The notes beneath the pieces were generated by a model. It ran no database searches and was not told the DNA's origin. It worked only from the letters and a program-made list of their open reading frames with translations. Positions 15,052 through 26,300 of a stretch of DNA of 27,495 nucleotides are shown in pieces (the first letter of the stretch is position 1; each line of letters starts with the position of its first letter). A program made the position numbers and the translations under genes. Source of the stretch: JBBDNV01 sp040877415 (GTDB taxonomy: Bacteria > Planctomycetota > Planctomycetia > Pirellulales > PALSA-1355). The stretch covers positions 1 through 27,495 of the forward strand of contig JBBDNV010000077.1 of the NCBI GenBank assembly GCA_040877415.1, written 5' to 3'.

Positions 15052-15580
15052 CTAACGCGTGAGCGGGTGGTCGATTACGTTTGGGTTTTTTAACTTTGCC
15101 TGGAAAACCGGGGCCAGTTCGACAATCTTTTGGACTCGCATTTCAGTGCCATCCCAGCTTTCATTCCACCACGAAAAGCCGCGCAACCGCGGCCACATCG
15201 GTTTTTCCAGCATCGTGTGCAGCGCGTCGTTCGCCCAGGCTGCGGCATCGTAGCCACCGGATTCGTTCTTCGTAAAGCCGAATTCGCAGACGATGATTGG
15301 GCGATCGCCTTCCAACTGACATAGCCGCTCGTAGACGGATTGCCATGTCGTGGAGAACCTGTCCCAGTCCTGCTCGCCGGGGCCTTGTGCGCCGAAAAAC
15401 GAAACACCGATCCAGTCGGTGTGCTGGGGGCCCGGATCGTAACACTCCAGGCTGTTCCGGTTTCTCCTGCGATCACAGCCGCCGCAAGCTCAACGGACGA
15501 GTCAACTCGCCACGGCTGTCGAGCACTTCGGTGCCTTGGGGCTCAGGTCTAAATCGGATATCATGGTGTTTTGCGATACC
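15052..15580 (-). pseudogene. Remnants of a glycoside-hydrolase-like gene
   Basis: On the minus strand a frame open from 15489 to the stop at 15052 encodes 145 residues without any ATG or GTG near its beginning. It contains DPGPQHTDWIGVSFFGAQGP, GDRPIIVCEFGFT and LRGFSWWNESWDG, which look like the end of a TIM-barrel glycoside hydrolase (GH26- or GH5-like; CEFG with a catalytic-type Glu). A second frame, 15473-15580, encodes 35 residues (RFRPEPQGTEVLDSRGELTRP), ends in a stop and overlaps the first by 17 bases. Together they look like the C-terminal parts of two genes, or of one gene after deletion and frameshift. No promoter or start was found, so it is probably not expressed. Confidence 0.7.
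15536..15564 (+). promoter_or_regulatory. Candidate promoter of the DUF3179 gene
   Basis: TTGGGG (15536-15541) and TATCAT (15559-15564) are 17 bases apart. The -10 box matches five of six bases, the -35 box three. The start would be near 15571, about 35 bases ahead of the ATG at 15606. Confidence 0.3.
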
Positions 15581-15605
15581 CTACATTGTGCTCTGGAGCC
15601 ATTCC

Positions 15606-16610
15606 ATGCGTCGCCTGGCAGCATTGGCGTTTTTTCTGGTTCCCATGGCCGCGGCGGCTGAAGAGCCGGCTCGCTTGCCGCTGTTAATTAGCGAGCCTGA
15701 CGCGTTCGGAACGCTCGTCAATCCGCAGTGCTCGCATTGCCGCGACGAAGCCAAAAGGCGCGCTAGCGACTTGCGGGACTCGGATCGTGTGCTGTGCTGG
15801 ATTCGAGGCTACAGCGAAGGCGGCGCGATTCCGATGCGTTTCTTTCTCAATTCTTACCGCGTGATCAGCGACAGCTATGGAGTCTTCGTCTACGATCCCG
15901 ATGCCGGATTCGCCCGCGGCTTCGCGCCTTCCTACGACTTTACGTTTCACGGCTGGCGAAACGGCGTGATGGTGATGAAGCACAAGGACGGCACGCTCTA
16001 CTCCTGCCTCTCGGGCAAGGCCTTCGACGGCCCCAAGAAGGGAACGCAACTGGAGGCGGTTCCGACGCTCGTGAGCAACTGGGGCGACTGGCTTGCGCGC
16101 TATCCGCAGGCCGTGGCCTATCACATGTTCGACAAGTATCAGCCGGTGGAATTGCCGGCCGATGAAACCCAAAACTCTCGCCAGAGCCGCGGAAAAGTCG
16201 ATGCTCGATTGCCGGCCGACGAAACCGTGCTGGGAATCGCCGACGGCCAGAAGGTTCGTGCCTATCGCATCAAAGATCTGGAAGAGGCCGGGCTCCTCCG
16301 CGACAAGGTTGGCGAGCGGGAGTGGGTCATCCTTTGGAATGGCGCGACCCGAACCGCCGCGGGATATGGGTCCATCGCGCATCCGGCGCAGAAAGACCAG
16401 GCTCAGCCGAGGCCCGTCACGCTGGTTCCGGACGCGAAGTCGGAAACGGCGCCCTATGCCGACCGCGAGACGGGCTCGCATTGGGATATCGCCGGCCGGG
16501 CCGTCGACGGAGAGCTGAAGGGGTGGACGCTCGAATGGTTGAACGGCACGCAATTGAAGTGGTTTGCCTGGGCGGCCGAGTATCCCGAGACCACCATTCA
16601 TCACCCATGA
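15606..16610 (+). CDS. Secreted DUF3179-domain protein
   Basis: The 334 residues open with a signal peptide (RRLAALAFFLVPMAAAAEE). The body has DUF3179 hallmarks: AIPMRFFLNSYRVISDSYGVFVYDP, DGTLYSCLSGKAFDGPKKGT and PTLVSNWGDWLARYPQ. A second half repeats the design (ADRETGSHWDIAGRAVDGELKG). Three early Cys (NPQCSHCRDEA and VLCWIRG) could bind a metal or form disulfides. The hexamer LPADET occurs twice within 21 residues, which suggests a small internal duplication. DUF3179 has no established function. The next gene starts 33 bases later on the same strand, so the two probably form a unit. The in-frame ORF opens at 15297, but the part before 15606 overlaps the pseudogene and is not protein-like. 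Confidence 0.88.
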   Translation: MRRLAALAFFLVPMAAAAEEPARLPLLISEPDAFGTLVNPQCSHCRDEAKRRASDLRDSDRVLCWIRGYSEGGAIPMRFFLNSYRVISDSYGVFVYDPDAGFARGFAPSYDFTFHGWRNGVMVMKHKDGTLYSCLSGKAFDGPKKGTQLEAVPTLVSNWGDWLARYPQAVAYHMFDKYQPVELPADETQNSRQSRGKVDARLPADETVLGIADGQKVRAYRIKDLEEAGLLRDKVGEREWVILWNGATRTAAGYGSIAHPAQKDQAQPRPVTLVPDAKSETAPYADRETGSHWDIAGRAVDGELKGWTLEWLNGTQLKWFAWAAEYPETTIHHP

Positions 16611-16643
16611 CGTCACCTTCGTCGCACCAACAGGCACCAACCC

Positions 16644-17864
16644 ATGACGCTTCGATTTCTCGGGAAGACTCTGGGCGTCGTGCTGGTCGCCTGGCTCGCG
16701 ATTGCCAACGCCGCGCAGGCGCAGGACAAGAACGACCAGGCCCTGCTGGAAAAAACCAAGACCATCGCGGGAACCGCGGAGTTTCTGCGGGCCGTTCCCA
16801 AGCATTTCGCTCGCCTGGTCGCCGTCGACCCGGCGAAGCGGCAGGTGACGCTGCTTGTCGAAGGAGAACGGCTTGCCAAGGTATGGACCGTTGTGCCCGA
16901 TGCGGAGCTGAAGGTCAGCGGTTGGTGGGGGCGGTTGGAACAATTCACTCCGGGCGACCGCGTTTGGGCCTGGTTCAAAATGAATCGGGCGTCGCAGCCC
17001 CTCGCCATCTCGATGCTGGCCGACGAACTGAGCGAACAAGACATTCACGGCGCGGGCGTGACCCTCAAGCGGGTTGACGGCGGCAAGATTTCGCTCCAAG
17101 GGGTTAAGGGCGACGTCCGCGAGCTCGACGCGTCTCGTGCCGAAGTCCATTTGGGTGATGCACCAGGCCGGATCGCGGATTTGCCCGCCGGCACAACGCT
17201 GTACGTGCAGAGCGCCGGCGGCGATGCGCGTCTCGTGCTGGACGCGGCGGCTTTCGAAAAGCACCGCCGGGAACAAAGAGAGTCGCTCGATGCTCGGTGG
17301 ATCACCGAGGGCCTGCCCGGCACGGTGGCCTTTCTGCACATCTTCAGCGGCGAAATGGATTTGATGCTCGACCACGAGGCGATGCGCTGGGGACGCTGGC
17401 TCAAGCCGGGGGACGAAGTGACTCTCGAGGCAGAGCCGCCGATCAAGGCGGTCGTCAAGTCGGCGACCCCCTGGAGAGAACGCACTCAATTGCGGCTGGT
17501 CGTCAACGGGCTGGATCAGGCCGATCTGGCGCCGGGCCAGCGATTATCGCTGCACGTGCCGACACCGCCTGTGGAAGTGAACCGCTCGTCCCTGCCTGCC
17601 GACTTGGACCGCCCGCGCAGCAAGGACGAGCGCATCGAGTGGTTCCTGGCGACGATTTATTGCAGTTGCACGATCGGCGGCGACATCTGCACGGGCCATT
17701 TCTACACGCTGGCGAGTTGCAACCCCAACGGCTGCGGCATGCCGAATCACATGCGTCAAATCCTGGCCCAGCAAATCGACAAGGGTCTTACCGACCGGCA
17801 GATTCTGGAAGAACTCTCGAAAGAGCGGGGATCGGATCTGTTGAGACCCCATCTGGCGCCTTAG
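16644..17864 (+). CDS. Secreted protein with a Cys-rich CcmH-like C-terminus
   Basis: The 406 residues begin with a signal peptide (RFLGKTLGVVLVAWLAIANAAQA). A long middle part of beta-rich repeats follows, with blocks such as VTLLVEGERLAKVWTVVPDAEL and FTPGDRVWAWF and later LKPGDEVTLEAEPPI. The last 70 residues carry five Cys (340, 342, 349, 359, 364) in IYCSCTIGGDICTGHF and SCNPNGCGMPNHM. IDKGLTDRQILEELSKERG follows, which resembles the helical end of CcmH/NrfF proteins that handle apocytochrome c thiols. The exact CcmH LRCxxC motif is absent. A thiol or metal role next to the DUF3179 protein is a reasonable inference. The middle part matches no family I know. Confidence 0.78.
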   Translation: MTLRFLGKTLGVVLVAWLAIANAAQAQDKNDQALLEKTKTIAGTAEFLRAVPKHFARLVAVDPAKRQVTLLVEGERLAKVWTVVPDAELKVSGWWGRLEQFTPGDRVWAWFKMNRASQPLAISMLADELSEQDIHGAGVTLKRVDGGKISLQGVKGDVRELDASRAEVHLGDAPGRIADLPAGTTLYVQSAGGDARLVLDAAAFEKHRREQRESLDARWITEGLPGTVAFLHIFSGEMDLMLDHEAMRWGRWLKPGDEVTLEAEPPIKAVVKSATPWRERTQLRLVVNGLDQADLAPGQRLSLHVPTPPVEVNRSSLPADLDRPRSKDERIEWFLATIYCSCTIGGDICTGHFYTLASCNPNGCGMPNHMRQILAQQIDKGLTDRQILEELSKERGSDLLRPHLAP

Positions 17865-18016
17865 TTCGTCCGGGTTTGCGATTGAATGTGATCGAAACCA
17901 CCAACTCGTCGTTGGCCGCGCGGTAACGTTTCCAGGGTTCAAATCGTCGGTTACTAGCGCGCCGGCTTCGGGTGTTGCTTCTGACCTCGGAGGCGGACTA
18001 AAATCAAGGCATGAAC

Positions 18017-18247
18017 ATGCCCTCCGAGCTCAAGCAGGCGATCGAAGCGGCGCAAGGCGGTCCGGTCGAGATCGTCGACGGGGATCAGCACTACGTAATC
18101 ATCTCGGCCGAGGTTTATAAAAAGCTGGCTGCACAAACCGAGATGGACGAGGGGACGAAGTTCGCGCTCCGGGAAATGGGACGGCGGGCAGGCTGGGATG
18201 ATCCGTCCATGGACGTGTACGACGCGCTGGACCCCCGCAAACAATGA
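18017..18247 (+). CDS. Phd/YefM-like antitoxin
   Basis: The roughly 76-residue protein contains PVEIVDGDQHYVIISAEVYKKL, the beta-strand and turn pattern of Phd/YefM-type antitoxins. The tail is charged (DEGTKFALREMGRRAGW), fit to wrap the toxin. Two ATGs are in frame, at 18011 and 18017. AAGG at 18006-18009 is seven bases from the second but one base from the first, so I favour 18017. A TAAAAT box at 17999-18004 would place the transcript start at the first ATG, which would make it nearly leaderless. The toxin gene overlaps its stop. Confidence 0.75.
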   Translation: MPSELKQAIEAAQGGPVEIVDGDQHYVIISAEVYKKLAAQTEMDEGTKFALREMGRRAGWDDPSMDVYDALDPRKQ

Positions 18248-18594
18248 AGGTCTCACGCGGCGATGTCGTGCTCGTGGACTACCCGTACTCTGACCGAACG
18301 GGCAGCAAAGTGCGGCCGACAGTGGTCGTTTCCACCGACGAATTGCACGCGGAAGATGATGCCGTCATTGCGGCGATAACGAGTGTCGTTCGCCCGCGCC
18401 TGAAATCGTCGGAACTGTTCATCGACACATCCAAGCCGCATGCTCGTGGCTCGGGTCTCCTGGCGGATTCGGTTGTCGAGTGCTGGAACGTCATGGTCAT
18501 CGATCAGCGGTTCGTTTTGCGTCGACTGGGACGTCTCTCAAGCGGAATCATGCGACAGATCGATGATTGTTTGAGAAAAGCACTCGGGCTTTAG
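18244..18594 (+). CDS. PemK/MazF-family toxin (endoribonuclease)
   Basis: The 116 residues begin with SRGDVVLVDYPYSDRTGSKVRPTVVVSTDELH, the typical start of PemK/MazF family toxins, with the Arg-Pro pair after the second strand. IAAITSVVRP and a C-terminal helix (SSGIMRQIDDCLRKAL) complete the fold. MazF-type toxins cut mRNA at short sequences; the target here is unknown. The start ATG overlaps the antitoxin stop in ATGA (18244-18247), the normal order of antitoxin then toxin. The sulfatase gene starts 16 bases after it. Confidence 0.88.
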   Translation: MKVSRGDVVLVDYPYSDRTGSKVRPTVVVSTDELHAEDDAVIAAITSVVRPRLKSSELFIDTSKPHARGSGLLADSVVECWNVMVIDQRFVLRRLGRLSSGIMRQIDDCLRKALGL

Positions 18595-18610
18595 TCGGGA
18601 TTATTACGTA

Positions 18611-20098
18611 ATGCTACGACTACTGTTGTGCGTGTACTTGATTCTCGCGAGCCCTGGTGGAATTGTATCTGCCGAACCGGCCGTGCGGCCGAACATTGTG
18701 TGGATCGTCGTCGACGATATGTCGGCGAATTTTTCCTGCTATGGGGAGACGGCGATCCAGACGCCCCAGGTCGATCGGCTGGCAAAGGAAGGGACGCGGT
18801 TCAGCCGCGCGTTCGTGACCGCGCCGGTTTGCTCGCCGTGTCGCTCGGCGCTCATCACGGGTTGTTATCAGACGACGATCGGGGCGCATCATCATCGCAG
18901 CGGACGCGGCGTGGAAAAGATCCATCTCCCGCGGGCAGTCGAGCCGGTGCCGGCGCTCTTCAAACGGGCCGGCTACTACACGTGCATCGGCGGACCGCTG
19001 GTCGACGGTTCCGACAGACTGGGGAAGACCGATTACAACTTCGAGTGGGATCCCAAAATCTACGATGCCAGCGATTGGTCCGGGCGCAAGCCGGGCCAGC
19101 CGTTTTTCATGCAGGTCCAACTCCACGGCGGAAAATATCGCGGCGCGAATCAGAACCAGTACGACAACTTCGCCAAGCGCGTGCTCAAGGAACTTGGCAG
19201 CAACGTCTCGAACGACGCGGTGGTGCTGCCGCCGTATTATCCGCGCGATCCGGCGCTGGTCGAGGATTGGGCCCGCTATCTCGACTGCGTGCGCTATACC
19301 GACAAGGAAGTCGGCGACGTCATGGCGCGGCTCGAGCGGGAAGGCCTTTTGGACCAGACCGTGGTTTGTTTCATGACCGATCACGGCATCAGCCATGCGC
19401 GGGGCAAGCAGTTTCTTTATGACGAGGGGATTCACGTGCCGTTTGTGATGCGCGGCCCGGGCGTCGAGGCGGGAAAGCTGCGCAGTGATCTGGTGGAGCA
19501 CATCGACCTGGCGGCCACGTCGCTTGCGCTGGCGGGAATCGAGATCCCCGGCTGGATGCAGGGGCGCGATCTATTGGCGCGCGACTACCCGCCGCGCGAA
19601 GCGGTGTTCGCCGCCCGCGACCGCTGCGACGAGACGGTCGATCATATTCGCTCGGTCCGCACCGAACGGTTCAAGTACATTCGCAATTACCTGCCCAATC
19701 GTCCGCATCTGCAGCCGAACGTTTACAAGGACGGCAAACTGCTCGTCGAGCGGTTGCGCGCATTGCACGCCGCGGGCGAGCTCAGTCCCCTGCACGAGCG
19801 CCTGTTGTTTTCGCCGCAGCGGCCGGCCGAAGAGCTTTACGATCTCGATTCCGATCCCTACGAGCTGGAAAATCTGGCCGGCAATGCGACCTACGGGCAG
19901 TCGCTCGAGACATTGCGCGGACGGCTGGCAAAGTGGGAGCGGGAAACGGGCGACCTCGGCCGCCAGGCCGAGCCGGAGAAAATGTACGACAGCGACATGG
20001 CCGTCTATCTGTCCGGGCGCGGCAGGAAATCGGACCAGCCCACGCAGACCGAGAAGAACATCGAGCTGATGAAGCGCTGGGCCCGCGAAGGGCGCTAG
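18611..20098 (+). CDS. Secreted Cys-type sulfatase
   Basis: The 495 residues open with a signal peptide (LRLLLCVYLILASPGGIVSAE). RPNIVWIVVDDMS gives the first metal ligands. TAPVCSPCRSALITG contains the formylglycine site: C74 in C-S-P-C-R, with Arg 78, in the Cys-type consensus C-x-P-x-R. The metal site is completed by VCFMTDHGISHARGK. The end (ELYDLDSDPYELENLAGN) is typical of planctomycetal arylsulfatases. Cys 74 must be oxidised to formylglycine by a maturase encoded elsewhere. Likely substrates are sulfated polysaccharides. The tail from about residue 455 is charged and Arg-rich. Confidence 0.95.
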   Translation: MLRLLLCVYLILASPGGIVSAEPAVRPNIVWIVVDDMSANFSCYGETAIQTPQVDRLAKEGTRFSRAFVTAPVCSPCRSALITGCYQTTIGAHHHRSGRGVEKIHLPRAVEPVPALFKRAGYYTCIGGPLVDGSDRLGKTDYNFEWDPKIYDASDWSGRKPGQPFFMQVQLHGGKYRGANQNQYDNFAKRVLKELGSNVSNDAVVLPPYYPRDPALVEDWARYLDCVRYTDKEVGDVMARLEREGLLDQTVVCFMTDHGISHARGKQFLYDEGIHVPFVMRGPGVEAGKLRSDLVEHIDLAATSLALAGIEIPGWMQGRDLLARDYPPREAVFAARDRCDETVDHIRSVRTERFKYIRNYLPNRPHLQPNVYKDGKLLVERLRALHAAGELSPLHERLLFSPQRPAEELYDLDSDPYELENLAGNATYGQSLETLRGRLAKWERETGDLGRQAEPEKMYDSDMAVYLSGRGRKSDQPTQTEKNIELMKRWAREGR

Positions 20099-20210
20099 TT
20101 AGATGCCCCATTCGGCGCGGCACACAACTTACATTCGAGCTGCAATCTGAGATGGCAGCCGAATAATTGCCGCGGGCAAGCACCAACCGAACCGCCAGGC
20201 GGAATTATGC

Positions 20211-20238
20211 TTGCAATCGCATCCGCCTTCGGTATACT
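20211..20238 (+). promoter_or_regulatory. Candidate promoter of the Rhs gene
   Basis: TTGCAA (20211-20216) and TATACT (20233-20238) are 16 bases apart (four and five consensus matches). The start would be near 20245, about 95 bases before the ATG at 20340. The rest of 20099-20210 shows nothing recognisable. Confidence 0.45.
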
Positions 20239-20339
20239 ACGTGCCCACCCGCAATGGCTATGTTCATTTGAACATATTGCGGTTGCAAGTTCGTGGATCG
20301 GCGTTACCCAGCAACCACAACCACCTGCCACTACGAGCC

Positions 20340-23300
20340 ATGTCCACCATTAAGCCCCGCCGCCGCGTCAAATCTTCGAAGCAGTCCCCCCTGGCCCGCG
20401 CCTGCCGGATCGAATCGCTCGAAGATCGCAGGCTTCTGACTGGCTTCACGGCTAGCGTCACCGGCCGGCACCTCTTCTACAACGACTCGAAATACGATGG
20501 CTACACGCCCGGCATCGCCCCGCCCGCCAGCGGCGCCAACAACGACGACGTCGACGCCATCGACACCAGCAAGAGCGCCTATTTGCCGGGTGCGGGCTCC
20601 ACCATCAATCCGGTCAGCATGTCCTCCTTCAACCGCGGTATCAACGGCGTCTTTGTCGACATAACCGGCACGCATGGCCCGTTCAGCCTCGCTGATTTCC
20701 AGTTCGCGATGAGTGGCAAGCAGCCTGGGATCAACAACACACCCAGCACTTGGGCGTCCGCCCCGGCACCGAGCGCGTTCACGGTGCTGACCAACGTGCC
20801 GGCGGCGGGAACCGATCGCGTGGAGTTCATCTGGGACAACAACGCCATCGAAAACCGTTATCTGGAAGTGACCGTCGAGGGGAACGACGCTGGCGGCGGG
20901 TTGAACCAGAACACTGGCTTGGCCGCCTCCAGCTATTTCTACTACGGCAACAGAATTGGCACTACGTTCCTTTGCGAGGCGAACCCGACGGAGGCGTTCG
21001 TAACGGACGGCAGTGATGAAATCGAGGTCCTCAACCACCCGGGATTTCTGCAGCCGGTTACGAACAATTACGATTTCGATAAGGACAGCGCCGTCATGAT
21101 TGATTGGGATTTCGAAACGGAGAGCATCGTCACTAACTTGGGTGATTTGATCATTGCACGCAGCAACTCGGGCTTCCAGTTAAAGATCAACATTACCGGC
21201 CCGCCCCCTCCGACCCCCGACCCTGCCCCGCCCGCGATCCCGTCGCTCAACATCATCCTCAACAACGAGCACCCCCCGGAGTGGATCGGGAGCCCGGTTT
21301 CGATCGCGCCGGCCGCGACGATTATTGGAACGGCGACCGAGCTGACGAGCATGCAAGTCGCTTTTGCTTCTGGCAATCCCCTCGAACACTCCGTCCTGGA
21401 CGCGGAGGTGAGTGGCCCAATCACAAAGTCGTGGTTTGGCCAGACGCTGATTCTGAGCGGCACGGCTTCCCTGGGCAGCTATCAAGCCGTGTTGCGCACC
21501 CTTACTTACAACAACACGGATCAGTTTCGAGACAACCACGCAGTGGAGGGAGTGTGGGTCACGCCGTACGTCCAGCAAGTCGCCAGTTGCGGAGCGGGTA
21601 TCGTAATTTACACTCCCGTCGTCTCGGTTGACGACGCGACGATGACGAAAAGCATTCTCCCCGATGATCCCGTGGATATGGAGTTCACGATCAGCCTGAA
21701 CCTGCCCAGCAGCCATACGGTCTCGGTGCATTATGCCACGCAAGACGGCACGGCTGTGGCCGGCGTCGATTACGAGTCGACCAGCGGTGAAGTGACCTTT
21801 GAGCCGGGCGACCGGTCCCAGACCATTACGGTGCCAATCATCCGCGTTCCCGAGGACAATCCGACCGTTCAGCCCGATAAAACGTTCATCATCGAGCTTT
21901 CCGACCCCCAGAATGCCCTGATGTCAGAGGATGACGCGGCCCCATGGGAGATTACCGGCGAAAGTTCCGCGACCGGAACGATCTTCGACAGCCTCGTGAC
22001 CAATACGTTGCCGGACCCGCTCGCGGAAATCTTTACCAGCGCATTCAGCTCGCCGGTGCCGCTTCGGGCTTCGGCGGAAACGGGCGACGTCGCCATGGTC
22101 GTGCCGACCATTACCGGACCGCTTGCAGACGCCTCGGCAATCGTTCACGCGACCTCGAACCTCATCGTGGCATTCGACGCCGAGGTCCCTGCGGGCCCCG
22201 GTCCACTAGCCTATGACGTTACCGTTACGCTTGAAATTCCCGACCAGGCAGGTGGCACAGGCAGCTACCATAGCGCGACTGGGCTACCGCCAGGTTCACC
22301 ATATCGCCTGGCAGTTTCCGCGGACACATCGAACGCCGAAACGGGCACCTACACCTGGGAGATGACCGCGTCCAGTTCCTTCGTTTTGCCCTCCGAGCCC
22401 ACCCTCGTCATTTACCACGGCGTCCGGTCCATCGTGAACCGCGATTCAAGTCCGTATGGCGCGGGCATGTGGATTAACGGGCTCGACCAGATTTTTGTTC
22501 AGGACGAGCCTGAATTCAGCGAAGACGAACCGGCCGTTCTTCTGAAGCCGAAGGGGATCACGTATGTTCTTGGCGACGGCACGGCGATCTTCTTTGCCTA
22601 CAACGACACAGCGAGCGAGTACGTAACGCCGCGCGGTTATTTCCTCACGCTCGAAGAGGAAGCCGGCGGCTACACGATCCGGACTCCCCAAGGAGTCAAG
22701 CAGCACTTCTCCGAGAATGGACTCCTGGAGTCCATCACGGAGCCGAATGGCAACGAGACCGTATATCAGTACAACGGCGACAAGACGCTGGCCAGCATCA
22801 CCGATCCATTCCAGCAGACCGTCAACTTTGGCTATGTTGGCGGCAAGCTTAGCTCCATGACCGACGCGGCGGCGCGCACAACGCAGGTTCAGATCTCCGG
22901 CGGCGAGCTCACGGGGATCACGAGCCCACCTCCGGAGAGTGGTCGTGCGCCGTTGCAGACCTCGTTCGCATCAACGAGCGTGACGCTGCCGAGCGATGAA
23001 ACGGTCAGCTACTCGGATTTGCCGCAATACTTGATCATCCAGGGTTCGGCGCAGTACTTCATCGAACCCGCCGCGCGCCAACCATTGGCCGGAGTTGGAG
23101 TGCCATTCTTCACCGAATTCGAGACGACCGCCACGATCACGGCAAACGGTTTTTGGGCCACGATGACCGTCGACAGCCGCGGCTGGGTCACCGAATACAC
23201 TGATTTCAATGGGCACACCACGAAATACGAGCGGTACGACAACGGGCTGATCCAATCGATCACGCAGCCCGGCGAAACGGAGCCGCAGTACGAATACACG

Positions 23301-26300
23301 TACGACGACCAGGGCAACATGCTCACGCGGAGGTCGAAAGAGACGCCCGGCTCGCCGGGAATCCCCCCCTTGCCCGAGGCGGAAGAAATCTGGACCTACG
23401 ACTCGACCTGGAATGTCCCTGATAGCTACACCGACTCACACGACAATGTGACGACGTACGACATCGATCCCGACACCGGTCAGCTGCGCCTGATCCACGA
23501 GACTGTGCACAGTGTCATTGGGCAGCCCGACGTCGATCTCTTCACCCATTTCAGCTATACGCCGGGCGGTGGCGGTATTCCCGCCGGACTGCCCGACAGC
23601 GTAACCGATCCCAACGTCGTTGAGACCCGCTACGATTACGCAATCGAATTCGGGAACTTTATCCAGACGGTGACCGAAGCCTACGGCACGCCGGAGGCGA
23701 TTCAGCGCAAGAGAATCTATGATCTCGACACGATGAATCTCGTCGAATACGTCGACGAGCGGCAGAAGTCGACGAACTACGAGTACGATGACTTGGACCG
23801 GCTGGAGAAGGTCCTTGAGCCCAGTCCCGACGGCGTCAAGCCCCGCCCGGAATGGGAGTATCGCTACTATCCAAACGGTCTCGTGCACGAGGCCGAAGAC
23901 CCGCGGGACAACGTCACGAGCTACGATTACAGTTTTTACGTCTCCGGCAGCCTTTCTTCCTACACGGTGACGCTGCCCGAGCCTATTCCCTCCGCCGGCC
24001 ACCCGAGATGGATTTACAACTACGACGCGATGGGGCGGGTTTACCGTGTCGTTGATCCACGGAACGGTCAGACCGATTACGATTACGACCCGAATGGAAA
24101 TCTTTTCAATGTGACCCTGCCCGTTCCCGAACCGGGTTATGCACGTCCGCAGTGGCATTACGAATACAACTCCAAGAACCTCCTCGACTTCGCAAGGGAT
24201 CCCGAGCAGAACACCACCAACTACTTCTACGACAATCGCGGACAGTTGGAGCGCGTGCTCGCGCCGCCCGATCCGACGGCAACGCGGCCTGAGACGAAAT
24301 ATACCCATGACAACCGAGGACTCGTCATGGGCGTTGCCGATCCGCTCGGTCGGGTCACGGCGTACGGATACGACAGCATCGGCCGCCTGGAAAAGGTCGT
24401 GGGGCCCAATCCGGGCTCCGGCCTGCCGCAAACCATCGCCAACTACAAATACGACGGCAACGGCAACTTGCGATTCGAAACCGTCGGCGCCACTAGCTCG
24501 CTCGCGCAGACCACCGAGCACCAGTACGACGAATTGAACCGGCTCCGCACCGTTATTCAACCGCCCCCTCGGATCGGCGATCCCAGCCCGACGACCGTTT
24601 ACACCTACTATCCCACCGGCGAGTTGCACACGCTGGCCGACCCGAACCAAAACCTCACCACCTGGAATATCGACAATCTGGGCCGGGTGACCGGCGAAAT
24701 CGATCCCCTCGGCGAGTCAAAATCGTTCGAGTACGACGCCATCGGCAACCCGACACAACTGGTCGACCGCATTGGACGCGTAACCACCTACGCCTACGAC
24801 GCGCTCAACCGGATGACCTCCGAACGATGGTTCGTCAGCCTCGCCTACATGGAGACGCCGCTGCGCACGCTCAGCTTCGGCTACGATCTGGCCGGCAATT
24901 TGACCAGCGCCAGTGACCCCTCGGCCGGCTACACCTTCCTTCCCGACAACCTCAACCGGCTGAAAAGCGCCACCGTTACCATGCCCGGTCTGCCGCCGGT
25001 CCAGCTCATTAGCGAATACGACCAGAACAACAACCGCGAGCGGCTTACCGCCTTTATTGGTGCAACGATCGATTTCGCCAACAGCTACGGTTACGACAAT
25101 CTCAACCGCCTGGTGGACCTCAGGCAAGAAGCAGGCTCGGCCGGCGGCAACGAGGTGGCCACGAAGCAACTCGGCTTTGCCTATAACGTGGCGGGGCAGG
25201 TCACCCGGCTGAACCGGTTCGATCATGTCGTGACGGACCCGACGGTCTTGAATCCCACGGGCGCCCTGGCCAAGAGTAGCTACATCTACGATGGGGCGGG
25301 ACGGCTCAGAACCCTCAGCCACACTCCGTCGGCGGCCACGATCATCTTCCAAGCCTGGGCATACGACGTCCTGAACCGGATCACCAGCTACGCCAACAGC
25401 CGCGAACAACCGCTGGTGCACGCGTACATCTACGACAATAACAACCAGGTGATCCGCGAGTTCCTCGAGCCGGACGTGACGTACGATTACGACCTGGGCG
25501 GCAACCGGATCGAGACCGACGGGGTGACCTCGACGCCCGCCCCAGGCAATCGCCTGCTCGCCGATGGCACGTACGGCTATCTGTACGACGACGAGGGGAA
25601 CCTCACGCGCCGCACGCACCTGGCGAGCGGGAAGCGGGAGGATTTTTATTGGGACCATCGCAACCGCCTGGTGCAGATCCAGTCCTGGACGCCGGGCTTG
25701 CCGGCCCAGGCGCATTTTCAGCTCGACTATAAATACGACGTGTTCAATCGCCGCGTGTCGCGCCTGGAGACGACCTACGTCGACGGCGGCGGAATTTTCC
25801 CGGAGATCGACGGCTGGGTCCAGGAGAAGTTCATCTATGACGGCGACCAGGTGGTGCTGGACTTCCAGAGCGTCGACGGGGCCGGCTTCCAGCTTGCGCG
25901 GCGTTATCTGTCCGGCCCGGCGGTGGACCAGTTGTTCGCGCAGGAGAACATTGCCGAGGATTTGGAAGACGCCGCTCGGGTCTACTGGCTGTTGACCGAC
26001 AACTTGGGGACGGTCCGCGACATCGTGAACCATGCCGGCGGGCTGGTCGAGCACTACAACTACGACGCCTTCGGCCGGCTCGTGGAGGGCGACACGAGCC
26101 TGACGCGGTACCTGTACACGAGCCGCGAGTTCGACGCCACGACGGGTTTGCAGTACAATCGCAATCGCTGGTACGACTCGAAGACCGGCCGCTGGCTGAG
26201 CGAAGACCCCAGCGGCTTCGCCGGCGGCGACACGAATCTGTACCGCTATGTGGCCAACAGCCCGACGAACGGGACGGATCCGTATGGATTGGCAGAGGAT

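Noticed and set aside
15684..17489. 601-codon minus-strand open frame across two plus-strand genes
   Set aside because: It spans the DUF3179 and CcmH-like genes, whose signal peptides and Cys motifs are on the plus strand.
23436..26054. Two long minus-strand open frames inside the Rhs gene
   Set aside because: They are complements of YD-repeat coding sequence; the repeated Tyr-Asp pattern on the plus strand explains them.
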